Shown: positions 17,034-26,393, counted from the first letter of the stretch. The stretch: DNA of 64,000 nt from Polynucleobacter sinensis (GCF_001595985.1 NZ_LOJJ01000009.1:62001-126000); one strand, 5' to 3'. Notes: generated from the letters alone by a model not told the origin. Translations and numbers: made by a program.

Positions 17034-17570
17034 ATGACTAAATTTTGGAACTTTTTGTTCTTTCAGCTAGGCTGGTTTGCGTGTGTCATGGGCGCTGCTA
17101 ACCACCATGTTTTTTGGCCAGCAATCGGCACCTTCTTTTATGTTGCCTTCTATATTTGGCGTTCGAATCAGTCACTATTGGAACTGAGGCTTGTGATTAA
17201 GACCGTTATATTAGGAGTGAGTGCTGACACACTTTTATCCCATTTGGGGTACTTAAGCTTTGAGAATGCGTGGCCAAGCTCCTACCTATCTCCGTTTTGG
17301 ATGTGGGCGCTGTGGGCGCTGGTAGCCAGCACCATCAATTCTTCTCTATCTTGGCTTCAAAATAGACCAATATTGGGCGCGATGCTGGGTGGGGTGGCTG
17401 GGCCCATGTCTTATGAGGCGGGAATCAGAATGGGCGCTGGAGCTTGGGGTACAGGAGGTCAAGTTTGGGGATTGGTGTTTATTGGAGTGACCTGGGCACT
17501 GGCGATCCCGCTCTTATTGCATTGGGCTCGACCGACTGTAGGAAGTGGAATTGTCAAAAATCAGACATAA
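17034..17570 (+). CDS. DUF2878 family membrane protein
   Basis: A small inner-membrane protein of about 178 residues with five or so hydrophobic helices. The start MTKFWNFLFFQLGWFACVMGA and the mid-region motifs (GVSADTLLSHLGYLSF, GGVAGPMSYEAG) fit the DUF2878 family, whose function is unknown. A TTG at 17013 could add seven residues, but the ATG at 17034 has a GGA element at suitable distance and gives the family-like N-terminus. In some genomes DUF2878 genes lie beside cyclopropane-fatty-acid synthase or lipid genes; here the neighbour is recA, whose LexA-controlled promoter begins right after its stop. Confidence 0.75.
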   Translation: MTKFWNFLFFQLGWFACVMGAANHHVFWPAIGTFFYVAFYIWRSNQSLLELRLVIKTVILGVSADTLLSHLGYLSFENAWPSSYLSPFWMWALWALVASTINSSLSWLQNRPILGAMLGGVAGPMSYEAGIRMGAGAWGTGGQVWGLVFIGVTWALAIPLLLHWARPTVGSGIVKNQT

Positions 17571-17585
17571 GCCTTGAAAAGTATC

Positions 17586-17615
17586 TTGCAAATAGTACTG
17601 TTTTTATATACAGTA
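17586..17615 (+). promoter_or_regulatory. recA promoter with LexA (SOS) box
   Basis: The 20-bp sequence at 17596-17615 is TACTG, ten A/T bases, CAGTA, an almost ideal enterobacterial-type SOS box (CTGT-N8-ACAG core). It overlaps a candidate promoter with -35 TTGCAA (17586-17591) and -10 TACAGT (17609-17614), 17 bp apart, so bound LexA would block RNA polymerase. The box is 71 bp upstream of the recA start codon. Confidence 0.88.
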
Positions 17616-17685
17616 AACTCTAAGTTGTTAAAAAGTACAGAAACTACGGGAAAAAGCCCAATACATAGCGAAAAGGAATTAAAAA

Positions 17686-18774
17686 ATGGCCTTGGATGAT
17701 AAGAAAAAATCAGCCTCATCAGAGTTTGATGGCATGAGCGGAGACAAACAAAAGGCACTGACTGCGGCCTTAGCGCAAATTGAGAAGCAATTTGGTAAAG
17801 GCTCAATCATGAGATTGGGCGATGCAGAGATTCATCAAGATATTCAAGTGGTTTCAAGCGGATCTTTGGGTTTAGATATTGCTTTGGGAGTTGGCGGTTT
17901 GGCACGTGGGCGCGTAATCGAGATTTATGGCCCAGAGTCTTCAGGAAAAACAACCTTAACTTTGCATGCAATTGCAGAGATGCAAAAGATTGGCGGCACT
18001 TGCGCCTTTATTGATGCTGAGCATGCTTTAGATGTTCAGTACGCCTCACGTCTGGGTGTGGATGTAAATAATTTATTGATCTCGCAGCCTGATACGGGTG
18101 AGCAGGCATTGGAAATTGCTGATGCCTTAGTACGCTCTGGTTCCATTGATTTAATTGTCATCGACTCTGTAGCGGCTTTGGTTCCAAGAGCGGAGATCGA
18201 GGGCGATATGGGCGATTCATTGCCAGGCCTTCAGGCCCGCTTGATGAGTCAAGCCTTACGTAAGTTGACTGGTGCAATTAAACGTACGAATACGACAGTT
18301 ATTTTTATTAACCAGATTCGTATGAAGATTGGTGTGATGTTTGGATCTCCTGAAACTACCACTGGTGGTAATGCGCTGAAGTTCTATGCATCAATGCGTT
18401 TAGACATTCGTCGTATTGGTAGCATTAAGAAGGGCGATGAGGTTGTTGGTAATGAGACCCGTGTCAAAGTAGTGAAGAACAAAGTATCTCCTCCGTTCCG
18501 TGAAGCGATCTTTGACATCATGTACGGCGCTGGAATTTCTAGAGAAGGTGAGATTATCGATATGGGCGTCGAGGCTGATATCGTCGAGAAATCAGGCTCT
18601 TGGTACAGCTATAACGGTGACCGTATTGGCCAAGGAAAAGACAATGTGCGTGAGTTCTTGAAGGAGAACCCAGCAATTGCTCAAGATATTGAGGCCAAAA
18701 TTCGCGAGAAACTCGGAGTTAAGGCTGGAACAGCCGTAGTTAGCGACGTTGTCAGCGAAGAAGAGGAAGTGTAA
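17686..18774 (+). CDS. recA: Recombinase RecA
   Basis: A 362-residue RecA, full length. The Walker A motif GPESSGKTT is at residues 82-90, the Walker B region is [10 protein letters not shown], and the DNA-binding loops L1 ([23 protein letters not shown]) and L2 ([30 protein letters not shown]) are intact; the C-terminus is acidic (VVSEEEEV). It makes ATP-dependent filaments on single-stranded DNA for homologous recombination and triggers LexA self-cleavage. The upstream SOS box shows autoregulation through LexA. recX follows after 7 bp. Confidence 0.99.
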   Translation: MALDDKKKSASSEFDGMSGDKQKALTAALAQIEKQFGKGSIMRLGDAEIHQDIQVVSSGSLGLDIALGVGGLARGRVIEIYGPESSGKTTLTLHAIAEMQKIGGTCAFIDAEHALDVQYASRLGVDVNNLLISQPDTGEQALEIADALVRSGSIDLIVIDSVAALVPRAEIEGDMGDSLPGLQARLMSQALRKLTGAIKRTNTTVIFINQIRMKIGVMFGSPETTTGGNALKFYASMRLDIRRIGSIKKGDEVVGNETRVKVVKNKVSPPFREAIFDIMYGAGISREGEIIDMGVEADIVEKSGSWYSYNGDRIGQGKDNVREFLKENPAIAQDIEAKIREKLGVKAGTAVVSDVVSEEEEV

Positions 18775-18781
18775 TAGTTCG

Positions 18782-19318
18782 ATGTCAGAACTAGGTAGCG
18801 AAGTAAAAAAAGGTAAGAAACAAAGCCCGAGTCTCAAAGCTCGGGCTTTGCGCCTTCTATCAATGCGTGAATATAGCCGCAAAGGTTTAGCCGCCAAGCT
18901 TGAAGAAGCTTCGGCCCGGATGCTCAAGTTCAACTTGCCAGAGGCAGAGCCTGAGGCACCCCCTCCTGGAAAGTCTCTTGCCGTTCAGATTGAAGAGGTT
19001 TTGGATGATTTTGAGGCTAGGGGTTGGCTTTCTGATGAGCGCTTTGCTGAAGCTTTAGTTCGACGACGCAGCGAGCGTTTTGGAGTGCGGAAAATAGCAG
19101 ATGAGCTCCAGCAGGCTGGGGTAGATAGCGAGAAAGCTGCAAATCTCATTAAAAGCCTAAAAGAGACTGAATATCAGCGTGCGCAAGAGCTTTGGATGCG
19201 TAAATTTGGGGTAGTAGCCACCGAACAGAAGGAGCGTGCTCGCCAGTATCGGTTTTTGGCATCTAAGGGTTTTAGTGCGGCAGTCGTATCTAAGGTGGTT
19301 GCTGGGCGCCCTGACTAG
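18782..19318 (+). CDS. recX: Regulatory protein RecX
   Basis: A protein of about 178 residues that binds RecA filaments and limits their activity. The RecX repeats of three-helix bundles are visible: ALRLLSMREYSRKGLAAKLEE, IEEVLDDFEARGWLSDERFAEALVRRR and RARQYRFLASKGFSAAVVSKV. The ATG at 18782 is preferred over an in-frame TTG at 18749 that lies inside recA. The gene starts 7 bp after recA, so it should be co-transcribed and SOS-induced. A strong GC-rich hairpin lies within its first 25 codons and may reduce read-through from recA. Confidence 0.93.
   Translation: MSELGSEVKKGKKQSPSLKARALRLLSMREYSRKGLAAKLEEASARMLKFNLPEAEPEAPPPGKSLAVQIEEVLDDFEARGWLSDERFAEALVRRRSERFGVRKIADELQQAGVDSEKAANLIKSLKETEYQRAQELWMRKFGVVATEQKERARQYRFLASKGFSAAVVSKVVAGRPD
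18821..18850 (+). other. GC-rich hairpin inside the recX start region
   Basis: A perfect 11-bp inverted repeat (18821-18831 with 18840-18850) with an 8-nt loop lies at recX codons 14-23. No T run follows, so it is not a standard terminator, but it could attenuate transcription or translation of recX relative to recA. It also encodes conserved residues (SPSLKARAL). Confidence 0.7.
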
Positions 19319-19458
19319 GGCAATTACGGAGCAAATATACCCGGTTGACGCATTGCAGCATGATAGACTTATGGAGTCGGTCAAGCCGTTCACATTTATT
19401 CAAATTCGCTGAGATTTAGCAAATCATTGGGTAAGTATGACATTACGGTGAAATCGGT

Positions 19459-19486
19459 TTGACTAATCCTCATCGCTTGCTAAAAA
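19459..19486 (+). promoter_or_regulatory. Candidate sucCD promoter
   Basis: TTGACT (19459-19464) and TAAAAA (19481-19486) are 16 bp apart and lie 23 bp upstream of the sucC start codon. The -35 is strong and the -10 weak. The remaining 140 bp back to recX shows no other clear element. Confidence 0.45.
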
Positions 19487-19508
19487 AGATACCGTTTCGG
19501 GAGTAATA

Positions 19509-20678
19509 ATGAAAATTCACGAGTACCAAGGCAAAGAATTACTACGCCAATTTAATGTGCCAGTTCCAAATGGCATTCCTGCATTTAGTGTTGATGAGGC
19601 AATTAAAGCTGCCGAAAAATTGGGTGGTCCAGTTTGGGTCGTCAAGGCGCAAATTCATGCGGGTGGTCGCGGCAAAGGCGGCGGTGTGAAACTGGCGAAG
19701 AGTATGGATGAAGTCAAGAAATACGCTTCTGAAATTCTGGGTATGCAATTAAAAACCCATCAAACAGGACCAGAAGGTCAAAAAGTTAATCGTCTTCTCA
19801 TTGAAGATGGCGCCGATATTAAGAAAGAGTACTACTTCAGTATCGTTACCGATCGTGGTACGCAGAAAAATGTGATCATGGCGTCCAGCGAAGGCGGCAT
19901 GGATATTGAGGAAGTAGCCGAATCACATCCTGAAAAAATTATTAAAGTATTTGTTGATCCATTAATTGGGTTAACAGATGCCGATTGCGACATTATTGCT
20001 AAAGGCATTGGTGTTCCAGATGCCTCTATCCCAATGGCGCGTGACGTATTTAAGAATTTGTATAAGACTTATTGGGAGACTGATGCCTCATTGGTCGAAA
20101 TCAATCCATTGATTCTTGAAGGTAATGGCAAGATCAAAGCGCTTGATGCCAAATTCAATTTTGATCCAAATGCTCTATTCCGTCATCCAGAGATCGTTGC
20201 TTATCGCGATATTGATGAAGAAGATGCTGCTGAGATCGAAGCGTCTAAATTTGATTTAGCCTACATTTCACTTGACGGCAATATTGGTTGTTTGGTCAAT
20301 GGCGCGGGATTGGCAATGGCAACGATGGATACGATCAAGTTGTTTGGTGGCGAGCCAGCGAACTTCTTAGACGTTGGCGGTGGTGCTACTGCAGAGAAAG
20401 TAACCGAAGCATTCAAGATCATGCTCAAGAACAAGAGTGTTCAAGCAATTTTGGTCAATATCTTCGGCGGCATCATGCGTTGTGACGTGATCGCTGATGG
20501 CGTAGTGACGGCATGTAAAGCGGTGAACTTGACTGTACCTTTGGTAGTGCGCATGAAGGGTACCAATGAGGAGTTGGGCAAGAAGATTCTTGCGGATTCC
20601 GGTTTGCCAATCATTAGTGCCGATTCAATGGCTGAAGCTGCTACTAAGGTAGTTGCTGCTGTTGCAAAAAACAAATAA
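19509..20678 (+). CDS. sucC: Succinyl-CoA synthetase (ADP-forming) beta subunit
   Basis: A 389-residue ATP-grasp subunit of succinyl-CoA synthetase, which makes ATP and succinate from succinyl-CoA in the TCA cycle. Marks are the start [22 protein letters not shown], the glycine-rich nucleotide-binding stretch [24 protein letters not shown] and the C-terminal CoA-ligase domain with [19 protein letters not shown] ribosome-binding site precedes the ATG. It is followed after 15 bp by sucD, forming the usual two-gene operon that ends at a strong terminator. Confidence 0.98.
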   Translation: MKIHEYQGKELLRQFNVPVPNGIPAFSVDEAIKAAEKLGGPVWVVKAQIHAGGRGKGGGVKLAKSMDEVKKYASEILGMQLKTHQTGPEGQKVNRLLIEDGADIKKEYYFSIVTDRGTQKNVIMASSEGGMDIEEVAESHPEKIIKVFVDPLIGLTDADCDIIAKGIGVPDASIPMARDVFKNLYKTYWETDASLVEINPLILEGNGKIKALDAKFNFDPNALFRHPEIVAYRDIDEEDAAEIEASKFDLAYISLDGNIGCLVNGAGLAMATMDTIKLFGGEPANFLDVGGGATAEKVTEAFKIMLKNKSVQAILVNIFGGIMRCDVIADGVVTACKAVNLTVPLVVRMKGTNEELGKKILADSGLPIISADSMAEAATKVVAAVAKNK

Positions 20679-20693
20679 TCAAGGAACTTCAAT

Positions 20694-21587
20694 ATGTCTA
20701 TTTTGGTAAATAAAAATACTAAAGTAATTACTCAAGGTATTACTGGTAAGACCGGCCAATTCCACACTGAGAAATGTCAAGAATACGCAAACGGCAAAAA
20801 CTGTTTTGTAGCTGGTGTAAATCCTAAAAAAGCGGGCGAGTCTATCTTCAATATTCCAATTTATGGAACTGTTAAAGAGGCTGCTCAGCAAACTGGCGCT
20901 ACCACTTCAGTGATTTATGTTCCGCCTCCTGGCGCTGCCGCGGCAATTTGGGAGGCTGTTGAAGCAGATCTAGATTTTGTGATCTGTATTACCGAGGGCA
21001 TTCCAGTCAAAGATATGTTGGAAGTGCGCAATAAGATGCATGCAAAAGAGGCTGCTGGAGGCAAGAAGACTTTGTTGCTTGGCCCTAACTGTCCAGGCAT
21101 TATTACTCCAGACGAAATCAAGATTGGTATCATGCCTGGTCATATTCATAAGAAGGGCCGCATTGGTGTTGTTAGCCGTTCTGGTACTTTGACTTATGAA
21201 GCAGTTGGCCAATTGACAGCAATCGGTTTAGGTCAGTCCACGGCGGTTGGTATTGGTGGTGACCCAATTAATGGTTTGAAGCACATTGACGTTATGCGTA
21301 TGTTCAATGAAGATCCAGAAACTGATGCGGTCATCATGATTGGTGAAATCGGCGGCCCAGATGAAGCTGAGGCAGCTCGCTGGTGCAAAGACAATATGAA
21401 AAAGCCTGTAGTTGGCTTTATTGCTGGTGTGACTGCGCCTCCTGGAAAGCGTATGGGCCATGCAGGCGCATTGATTTCTGGTGGGGCGGATACTGCTGAC
21501 GCTAAGCTTGCTGTCATGGAAGAATGTGGATTTAAAGTGACAAGAAATCCATCTGAAATGGCGGCTTTGCTTAAAGCTATGTTGTAA
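20694..21587 (+). CDS. sucD: Succinyl-CoA synthetase alpha subunit
   Basis: A 297-residue partner of SucC. It has the N-terminal CoA-binding Rossmann domain (ITQGITGKTGQFHTEKC), the VVSRSGTLTYEA phosphate loop, and the phosphohistidine H256 in GKRMGHAGAL, transiently phosphorylated in the reaction. The length is standard for the family. It is directly downstream of sucC with an AAGGAAC ribosome-binding site, and a terminator follows 5 bp after the stop codon. Confidence 0.98.
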   Translation: MSILVNKNTKVITQGITGKTGQFHTEKCQEYANGKNCFVAGVNPKKAGESIFNIPIYGTVKEAAQQTGATTSVIYVPPPGAAAAIWEAVEADLDFVICITEGIPVKDMLEVRNKMHAKEAAGGKKTLLLGPNCPGIITPDEIKIGIMPGHIHKKGRIGVVSRSGTLTYEAVGQLTAIGLGQSTAVGIGGDPINGLKHIDVMRMFNEDPETDAVIMIGEIGGPDEAEAARWCKDNMKKPVVGFIAGVTAPPGKRMGHAGALISGGADTADAKLAVMEECGFKVTRNPSEMAALLKAML

Positions 21588-21592
21588 TCAAA

Positions 21593-21621
21593 AAAGCATG
21601 CTGATTCGTCAGCATGCTTTT
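21593..21621 (+). terminator. Intrinsic terminator after sucCD
   Basis: A perfect 12-bp stem (21593-21604 with 21609-21620) capped by a stable TTCG tetraloop and followed by a short T-rich tail, immediately after the sucD stop codon. Confidence 0.88.
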
Positions 21622-21669
21622 GTATTACCTTGTTGTTAAAATTAAAATATAAAAAAGTACGGAGACATT

Positions 21670-22377
21670 ATGGATTTTTCAGCATTTTCTGACGCAACAT
21701 TTTGGGCTGCATTGCTCTCAATCATTGTTGCAAACATCTTGTTATCTGGTGATAACGCTGTTGTGATTGCGTTGGCATCCCGCAATTTGCCGCCTGCCCA
21801 ACAAAAGAAAGCCATTTTCTGGGGTAGTGCTGCTGCAATTATTTTGCGAGTTGTACTGACAATTACCGCAGTTGCATTGCTGACCCTGCCGTATTTGAAA
21901 ATTGTTGGCGGCTTACTTTTGCTTTATATCGGCATTCAGCTATTGTCTGATAGCGGCGGTGAAGAGCATATGGAAGCCAAGACCAGTATTTGGGCTGCAA
22001 TTCGCACGATCTTGATTGCTGACTTGGTAATGAGTTTAGATAACGTTTTAGCTGTTGCGGCTGCCGCTCAAAAAGGGCCTGAAGAAACCCGTCTCTTGCT
22101 ACTCATTATTGGTTTAGGTATGTCTATTCCATTGATTATTTTTGGTAGCGCGATGCTTTTAAAGGTTATGGAGCGCTTCCCAATCATCATTACCTTGGGT
22201 GCCGGCTTGCTGGGTTTATTGGCAGGGGGAATGTTGGTTGATGACCCTGCAATTAAGGACAGTATCCAAGCTGCATTAGGTGATGCTAAGTTAGCCTTTG
22301 AAATTATCGGCGTGGCCATCGTGATTCTTGTTGGAACCTACTTGAAGAAAAAGAATTCTTCCAAAGAAGCGCATTAA
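21670..22377 (+). CDS. TerC family membrane protein (YjbE type)
   Basis: A 235-residue membrane protein of about seven helices. The TerC signature aspartates occur in two repeats: ILLSGDNAVVIALASR (D28) and VMSLDNVLAVAAAA (D124). TerC proteins are implicated in metal export, above all manganese, and in metallating exported enzymes; the older tellurite-resistance label reflects a plasmid homologue. The leader before the gene is only about 50 bp, too short for the yybP-ykoY manganese riboswitch that controls many TerC genes. A ribosome-binding site CGGAG precedes the ATG and a terminator follows. Confidence 0.9.
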   Translation: MDFSAFSDATFWAALLSIIVANILLSGDNAVVIALASRNLPPAQQKKAIFWGSAAAIILRVVLTITAVALLTLPYLKIVGGLLLLYIGIQLLSDSGGEEHMEAKTSIWAAIRTILIADLVMSLDNVLAVAAAAQKGPEETRLLLLIIGLGMSIPLIIFGSAMLLKVMERFPIIITLGAGLLGLLAGGMLVDDPAIKDSIQAALGDAKLAFEIIGVAIVILVGTYLKKKNSSKEAH

Positions 22378-22399
22378 TTTTCTTTTGCATGATTCGGAA

Positions 22400-22426
22400 A
22401 AAGCCGGCCTTTAAAGCCGGCTTTTC
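22400..22426 (+). terminator. Intrinsic terminator after the terC-like gene
   Basis: A 9-bp stem (22400-22408 with 22416-22424), 7-nt loop and short T run, preceded by an A run, 22 bp after the stop codon. Confidence 0.82.
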
Positions 22427-22498
22427 TTACTTATAGGCATCTTGAATGTATTGGGTATAGACTGGATGATGAGGGATTCAACCTCAGGAGCCAACAGA

Positions 22499-23023
22499 AT
22501 GAGAATGCGCATGAATGATTCACAAATTACCCAAGTTGATCAGCAGCATGAGTCTGGATTTACTTTAATAGAGGTGATGGTAGTTGTTGCCATCATTGGG
22601 ATTCTGGTTGCTGTCGCAGTGCCTCAGTATCAAGACTATATCGCTCGAAGTCGTATCGTGGAGGGGATGAACCTTTCTTCAAGTGCAAAGTTGGCTGTAA
22701 CTGAGGCATTTGCAAGTAAGGGTACGGTGGCGATGGATGAAGCCACGCAGGGATCATTTACTTTTGTACCAACTAGAAGCGTGAAACTAATTGAAATCAC
22801 ACCCTCCGGAACAATCGTGATTGATTTTCAGAATAATGTCGCGCCTGATAATAAAAACACATTACATCTGATCCCAACCAATAATCCCGATGCAAACATT
22901 CCAAAGCCGATTGATCTATCTAAGCCAGAGGGATCGACCTGGGCGGGTGGATGGTCTTGTCGTTCAGCTGAAACGAATTTGCTTCCTCAGTTATTACCTT
23001 CGGAATGTCGTATCAGTAAATAG
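22499..23023 (+). CDS. Type IV pilin-like prepilin (PilA family)
   Basis: A 174-residue prepilin. The class III signal ends in G20 before [22 protein letters not shown], with Glu at mature position +5, so a PilD-type peptidase would cleave and methylate it. The mature N-terminal helix continues into [22 protein letters not shown], typical of PilA. The C-terminal D-region has two cysteines (WSCRSAE and PSECRISK) about 18 residues apart, likely a disulfide loop. The start at 22499 is chosen because AGGAG (22486-22490) lies 8 bp upstream; the leader is then unusually long (20 residues). No other pilus gene is nearby. Confidence 0.88.
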   Translation: MRMRMNDSQITQVDQQHESGFTLIEVMVVVAIIGILVAVAVPQYQDYIARSRIVEGMNLSSSAKLAVTEAFASKGTVAMDEATQGSFTFVPTRSVKLIEITPSGTIVIDFQNNVAPDNKNTLHLIPTNNPDANIPKPIDLSKPEGSTWAGGWSCRSAETNLLPQLLPSECRISK

Positions 23024-23033
23024 TATTCATGTG

Positions 23034-23055
23034 GAAGCCGCCTAATGGCGGCTTC
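23034..23055. terminator. Hairpin between convergent pilin and moaC genes
   Basis: A 9-bp perfect stem (23034-23042 with 23047-23055) with a TAAT loop lies 10 bp after the pilin stop. No T run follows on either strand, so it may be a weak terminator or a 3'-end stabilising structure. Confidence 0.5.
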
Positions 23056-23076
23056 AAGCAAAAAAAAGACTGCTGA

Positions 23077-23553
23077 TTATGCAGACTTCCATTCCCCGCT
23101 TTTGCCGCCACTTTTCTCTAGTAGTTGAATGTCGCTCATGACCATGCCGCGGTCTACTGCTTTGACCATATCGTAGATTGTGAGAAGGGCAACTTGGACG
23201 GCAGTCAAGGCTTCCATTTCAACGCCGGTAGGACCGGTAGTTTCGGCTTGTACTTGGCAAGTAATGCTATTTTTAGAGGTATCTAGCTTAAATTCTAGGC
23301 TGACGTGAGTCAGCGCCAATGGGTGACACAGGGGGATCAGATCCGAAGTTTTTTTGGATGCCTGAATACCTGCAATCCTGGCGATGCCCAGAACGTCTCC
23401 TTTTTTATGGGAGCCCGCTTCAATCATCCTAAAAGTCTCGGGAAGCATCGTAATTTTGCCCGAGGCAATGGCAATGCGGTGTGTATTGGGCTTATCGCCC
23501 ACATTCACCATATGGGCTTGGCCGCTAGCATCAAAATGAGTTAGTTTGTTCAT
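23077..23553 (-). CDS. moaC: Cyclic pyranopterin monophosphate synthase MoaC
   Basis: A 158-residue enzyme of molybdenum-cofactor synthesis that converts 3',8-cyclo-7,8-dihydroGTP to cyclic pyranopterin monophosphate. The conserved [13 protein letters not shown] segment and the [27 protein letters not shown] block with catalytic Glu, Asp and Lys are intact, and the length is standard. It forms a hexamer in the cytoplasm. It is a single gene here, divergent from the M48 protease gene by 23 bp. Confidence 0.97.
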   Translation of the reverse strand: MNKLTHFDASGQAHMVNVGDKPNTHRIAIASGKITMLPETFRMIEAGSHKKGDVLGIARIAGIQASKKTSDLIPLCHPLALTHVSLEFKLDTSKNSITCQVQAETTGPTGVEMEALTAVQVALLTIYDMVKAVDRGMVMSDIQLLEKSGGKSGEWKSA

Positions 23554-23576
23554 GGGATAAGTTTTACCATAGAGGG

Positions 23577-25292
23577 ATGGAAGTCATAAAGACATTAAAG
23601 AAACCTGCTGTTTATAGGCGCATTTTGACCGCCCAGTTAATTTTGGCCTTAGCCTGGCCAACCCCCAGATTTGCCTACGCTGCAGGAAACAGCGCTTCGC
23701 CTGCTGGCGATGTTTCTGTGCAGGGAGATGCTGCAGCAGTCCAAAATTTGGGGAGAGCTATTCAATCCCCAGATGCCCGTTCATCTAATTTACCAACTCG
23801 CAATTCAATTTCTAGTCAGCCCACTTTCATTCTTCCTGATATGGGTGACCCTGGGGGAGACACATTAAGTCGGATGGATGAGAAAAAGTATGGCGAGATG
23901 ATCATGCGCCAAATTCGTCCAGACCCAGATTATTCAAATGATTTACCAATTTATGATTTTCTAAATCAAATGGAACGTCGCTTGCTTCAGGCGGCAAAGC
24001 GCTTGCAATTAGGTGGCGCAAATGAGCAGGGTAGTGGAGCTTATAACTTTGAAGTATTTGCGGTCAAAGATAGCAGTATTAATGCGTTTGCTTTGCCTGG
24101 TGGGTTTATTGGTTTTCATACAGGACTACTCACTAGCGCCGAATCAGAATCTGAAGTAGCTTCTGTGATGGGGCATGAGACGGGACACGTTCTTCAGCGC
24201 CACTTGGCTCGTCAGATGGATAAGCAAACGACCAATACCATGATTGCGCTTGCAGGCATCATATTAGGAGCACTAGCAGCCTCTCGCAACCCAGGCGCAG
24301 CTTCTGGGCTAATGCAGGGTGGCCAGGCCGTTGCAGTAAATAATCAACTGTCTTATTCGAGGGATGCTGAGCGTGAAGCGGATCGAATTGGGTTTCAGAT
24401 TTTGTCTGCGAGTGGATACGATGTAAATGGTGCGCCAGGTTTTTTCCAGCGCTTACAAAAAGCCACTGGAATTATGGATAACGGGATTCCTGCCTATGTC
24501 CGTACTCATCCATTAACAACCGATCGTATAGCGGATATGCAAGATCGCGCTCGCAATATCTCGACTCGCAATGTTTCTTCGGGGGTGGAGTTTTATTTCA
24601 TTAAGGCGCGTGCTCGTATGGAGCAATCAGGAAGCGCAAGCGGGATGTATGACTTAAAAAATGCTTTCGAGGGTTTAAGTAAGCAAACTAATCCAGGCAA
24701 GCAAATGGAAGGTTTTTATGGCCTTGCATTGATTGCGCAAAAACAAGGCAAAGTAGACCAAGCAAGTACTTATTTGCAACAAGCTCGTAACCTCGCGAAT
24801 AGCGCTAGCGCACCTGGATCACCCATTCAAAGGCAAAGCCTCTCACTCGACATTACTTCCTCAGAGTTGGCTTTAGCGAAAGGGAAGAATGATGAGGCAC
24901 TTCAAATTGCCCAATCAACTTTGAAGGCTTATCCACAATCCTATGCCGCTGGCGTGGCATTGATGAATGCTTACCTCAAATTGGGGCGCACCAATGATGC
25001 TATTGCATGGCTAAAGGCTCGAACTAGGGCTCAGCCAAATGAAGTTGTTTGGTGGGGGATGCTGTCAAACGCTTATGACCAGGCAAAAAATATTCCGATG
25101 CGACATTACGCACTGGGCGAGAAGTATGCCCTTGATGGTGCTTGGCCTTCAGCAATTGAGCAATTGAAGATAGCAAGAGCATCCGGTGGTGCAGATTTTT
25201 ATCAGGGCTCTAGCATTGACGCGAGACTTCGTGAAATGCAAAAACAATATCAAGAAGAGCTAAAGGAAAAGGGAAAGAATTTCCCTGGCTAA
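23577..25292 (+). CDS. M48 metalloprotease with TPR region (BepA/YfgC-like)
   Basis: A 571-residue periplasmic protease-chaperone. After an N-terminal signal sequence (about residues 1-36, hydrophobic [16 protein letters not shown]) comes the peptidase M48 domain with the zinc motif HETGH (H200, H204) and the third-ligand helix [10 protein letters not shown] (E267). A C-terminal half of TPR-like helices (about 340-560) follows, as in E. coli BepA, which assists LptD and BAM folding and degrades misassembled outer-membrane proteins. It is longer than BepA (487 residues). AGAGGG directly abuts the ATG at 23577, so the true start may be slightly downstream. Confidence 0.9.
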   Translation: MEVIKTLKKPAVYRRILTAQLILALAWPTPRFAYAAGNSASPAGDVSVQGDAAAVQNLGRAIQSPDARSSNLPTRNSISSQPTFILPDMGDPGGDTLSRMDEKKYGEMIMRQIRPDPDYSNDLPIYDFLNQMERRLLQAAKRLQLGGANEQGSGAYNFEVFAVKDSSINAFALPGGFIGFHTGLLTSAESESEVASVMGHETGHVLQRHLARQMDKQTTNTMIALAGIILGALAASRNPGAASGLMQGGQAVAVNNQLSYSRDAEREADRIGFQILSASGYDVNGAPGFFQRLQKATGIMDNGIPAYVRTHPLTTDRIADMQDRARNISTRNVSSGVEFYFIKARARMEQSGSASGMYDLKNAFEGLSKQTNPGKQMEGFYGLALIAQKQGKVDQASTYLQQARNLANSASAPGSPIQRQSLSLDITSSELALAKGKNDEALQIAQSTLKAYPQSYAAGVALMNAYLKLGRTNDAIAWLKARTRAQPNEVVWWGMLSNAYDQAKNIPMRHYALGEKYALDGAWPSAIEQLKIARASGGADFYQGSSIDARLREMQKQYQEELKEKGKNFPG

Positions 25293-25918
25293 GTAGTGGC
25301 TTGTGGTTTCTTAGTGAAATGAAAGCGTTCGCTTAATTCTGCTGAGTAAATGGGGTCAATGGGGAGTTCTTCACCATTCCACATCCACGATCCTTTGTAG
25401 CTGCAAGCATCCTCCAGAATCTTAGATTGATCTGAAAATAAATGAAGGTCATGATCGTGTAATAGGGCAATCGAAATGGATTTTTCCTTAGTAAATAGCT
25501 TTTCTTCAGATCTGGTGCAGCTCAATTGATTGATTGCTCCAACAATATAAATATTTCCAGATTCATCACTCAAAGCACCTTGGGGATCAATTGATGTACC
25601 GCAATGCGTTAGAAGCTTGAATGGATTTGTGCCGTGATCGCTAGGAATGAATCGTGCAATCCAGGGGGTTGCATCTAGCGTGATAAATACTCTTTGCGGA
25701 CCATTTTGAAAAAAATACCTCCCTAAGTCATCATGGGCATAGTTTCTAGAAATGGATTCATTAAGAGCGGCATGTTTTATGACTGTTCCTGATAAAGAGT
25801 GATTTTGCGCATATTCATCTCGCATGCGCCATTGACCGCGACGATCAAGTGCTAGCCAGCCATAACAATCCGGAACATTAGGCCACTTGACGAGCGATCG
25901 GAGTACTTGCTCATCCAT
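25289..25918 (-). CDS. Conserved hypothetical protein (betaproteobacterial)
   Basis: A 209-residue soluble protein without signal peptide or membrane helix. The N-terminal signature VKWPNVPDCYGWLALDRRGQW and the internal NGPQRVFITLDATPWI recall a DUF29xx-type family conserved in Burkholderiales; I cannot name the exact Pfam entry with confidence. No catalytic motif is visible. It overlaps the convergent M48 protease gene by 4 bp and follows the SnoaL-like gene after 23 bp on the same strand, suggesting co-transcription. Confidence 0.72.
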   Translation of the reverse strand: MDEQVLRSLVKWPNVPDCYGWLALDRRGQWRMRDEYAQNHSLSGTVIKHAALNESISRNYAHDDLGRYFFQNGPQRVFITLDATPWIARFIPSDHGTNPFKLLTHCGTSIDPQGALSDESGNIYIVGAINQLSCTRSEEKLFTKEKSISIALLHDHDLHLFSDQSKILEDACSYKGSWMWNGEELPIDPIYSAELSERFHFTKKPQATT

Positions 25919-25941
25919 GGTTCATGATTTCTGGTAGTGAA

Positions 25942-26376
25942 TTAATGTAGTCCATGAGCGGTTGTGGGCGCATCAAAGGTATCTTCTGTTGAGTGGCTGG
26001 CATGTAGATGCGCAATTCTCCAGCCTTGGCTATCTTGAAGCAGTACTAGGGTAATGTTGATAAAAAATGCCGCCTCGATCTGATCTGCTCTAAGGTGAAC
26101 AGCCTCTGTGGTGTCGTATACCGCGGCACCTAAGACGGAGTGACTAATGCAAGCAATTGGCTCTAAAAACAGCGCCTGCTTAGCTAACAACCTTTCCAAT
26201 CCAGCGCGTATCTCTGCGTGACCGCTTAAGCGCTGCCCTTCTGGTAGTACGCAAGTGATTGAGTCATCATCTAACCAGATAGCTAAAGCTCCCTGTACAT
26301 CACGATGCTTTAATGCCTCTCGCCATGCATCAACCACTTCATCAGCATTCTGGAAAAGTCTGGCTAGTTTAGGCAT
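25942..26376 (-). CDS. SnoaL-like / NTF2-fold protein
   Basis: A 144-residue protein with the cone-shaped NTF2/SnoaL fold: an N-terminal helix (ADEVVDAWREALKHRDVQGALAIW), the LPEGQRLSGHAEIRAGLERLL strand-helix segment, and a C-terminal sheet ending in GWRIAHLHAS. Such proteins (YybH-like) are small ligand-binding or isomerase-like proteins; the substrate is unknown. It lies 17 bp after waaF on the same strand and before the conserved hypothetical gene, forming a loose waaF operon. Confidence 0.85.
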   Translation of the reverse strand: MPKLARLFQNADEVVDAWREALKHRDVQGALAIWLDDDSITCVLPEGQRLSGHAEIRAGLERLLAKQALFLEPIACISHSVLGAAVYDTTEAVHLRADQIEAAFFINITLVLLQDSQGWRIAHLHASHSTEDTFDAPTTAHGLH

Positions 26377-26393
26377 GGCTTACTTTCTTCAGG

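Noticed and set aside
18749..18781. Upstream TTG start of recX inside recA
   Set aside because: The added residues overlap the recA C-terminus and have no RecX similarity; ATG at 18782 is adequate.
21621..21669. yybP-ykoY manganese riboswitch before the terC-like gene
   Set aside because: Only about 50 bases lie between the sucD terminator and the start codon, too short for the aptamer, and its conserved loops are absent.
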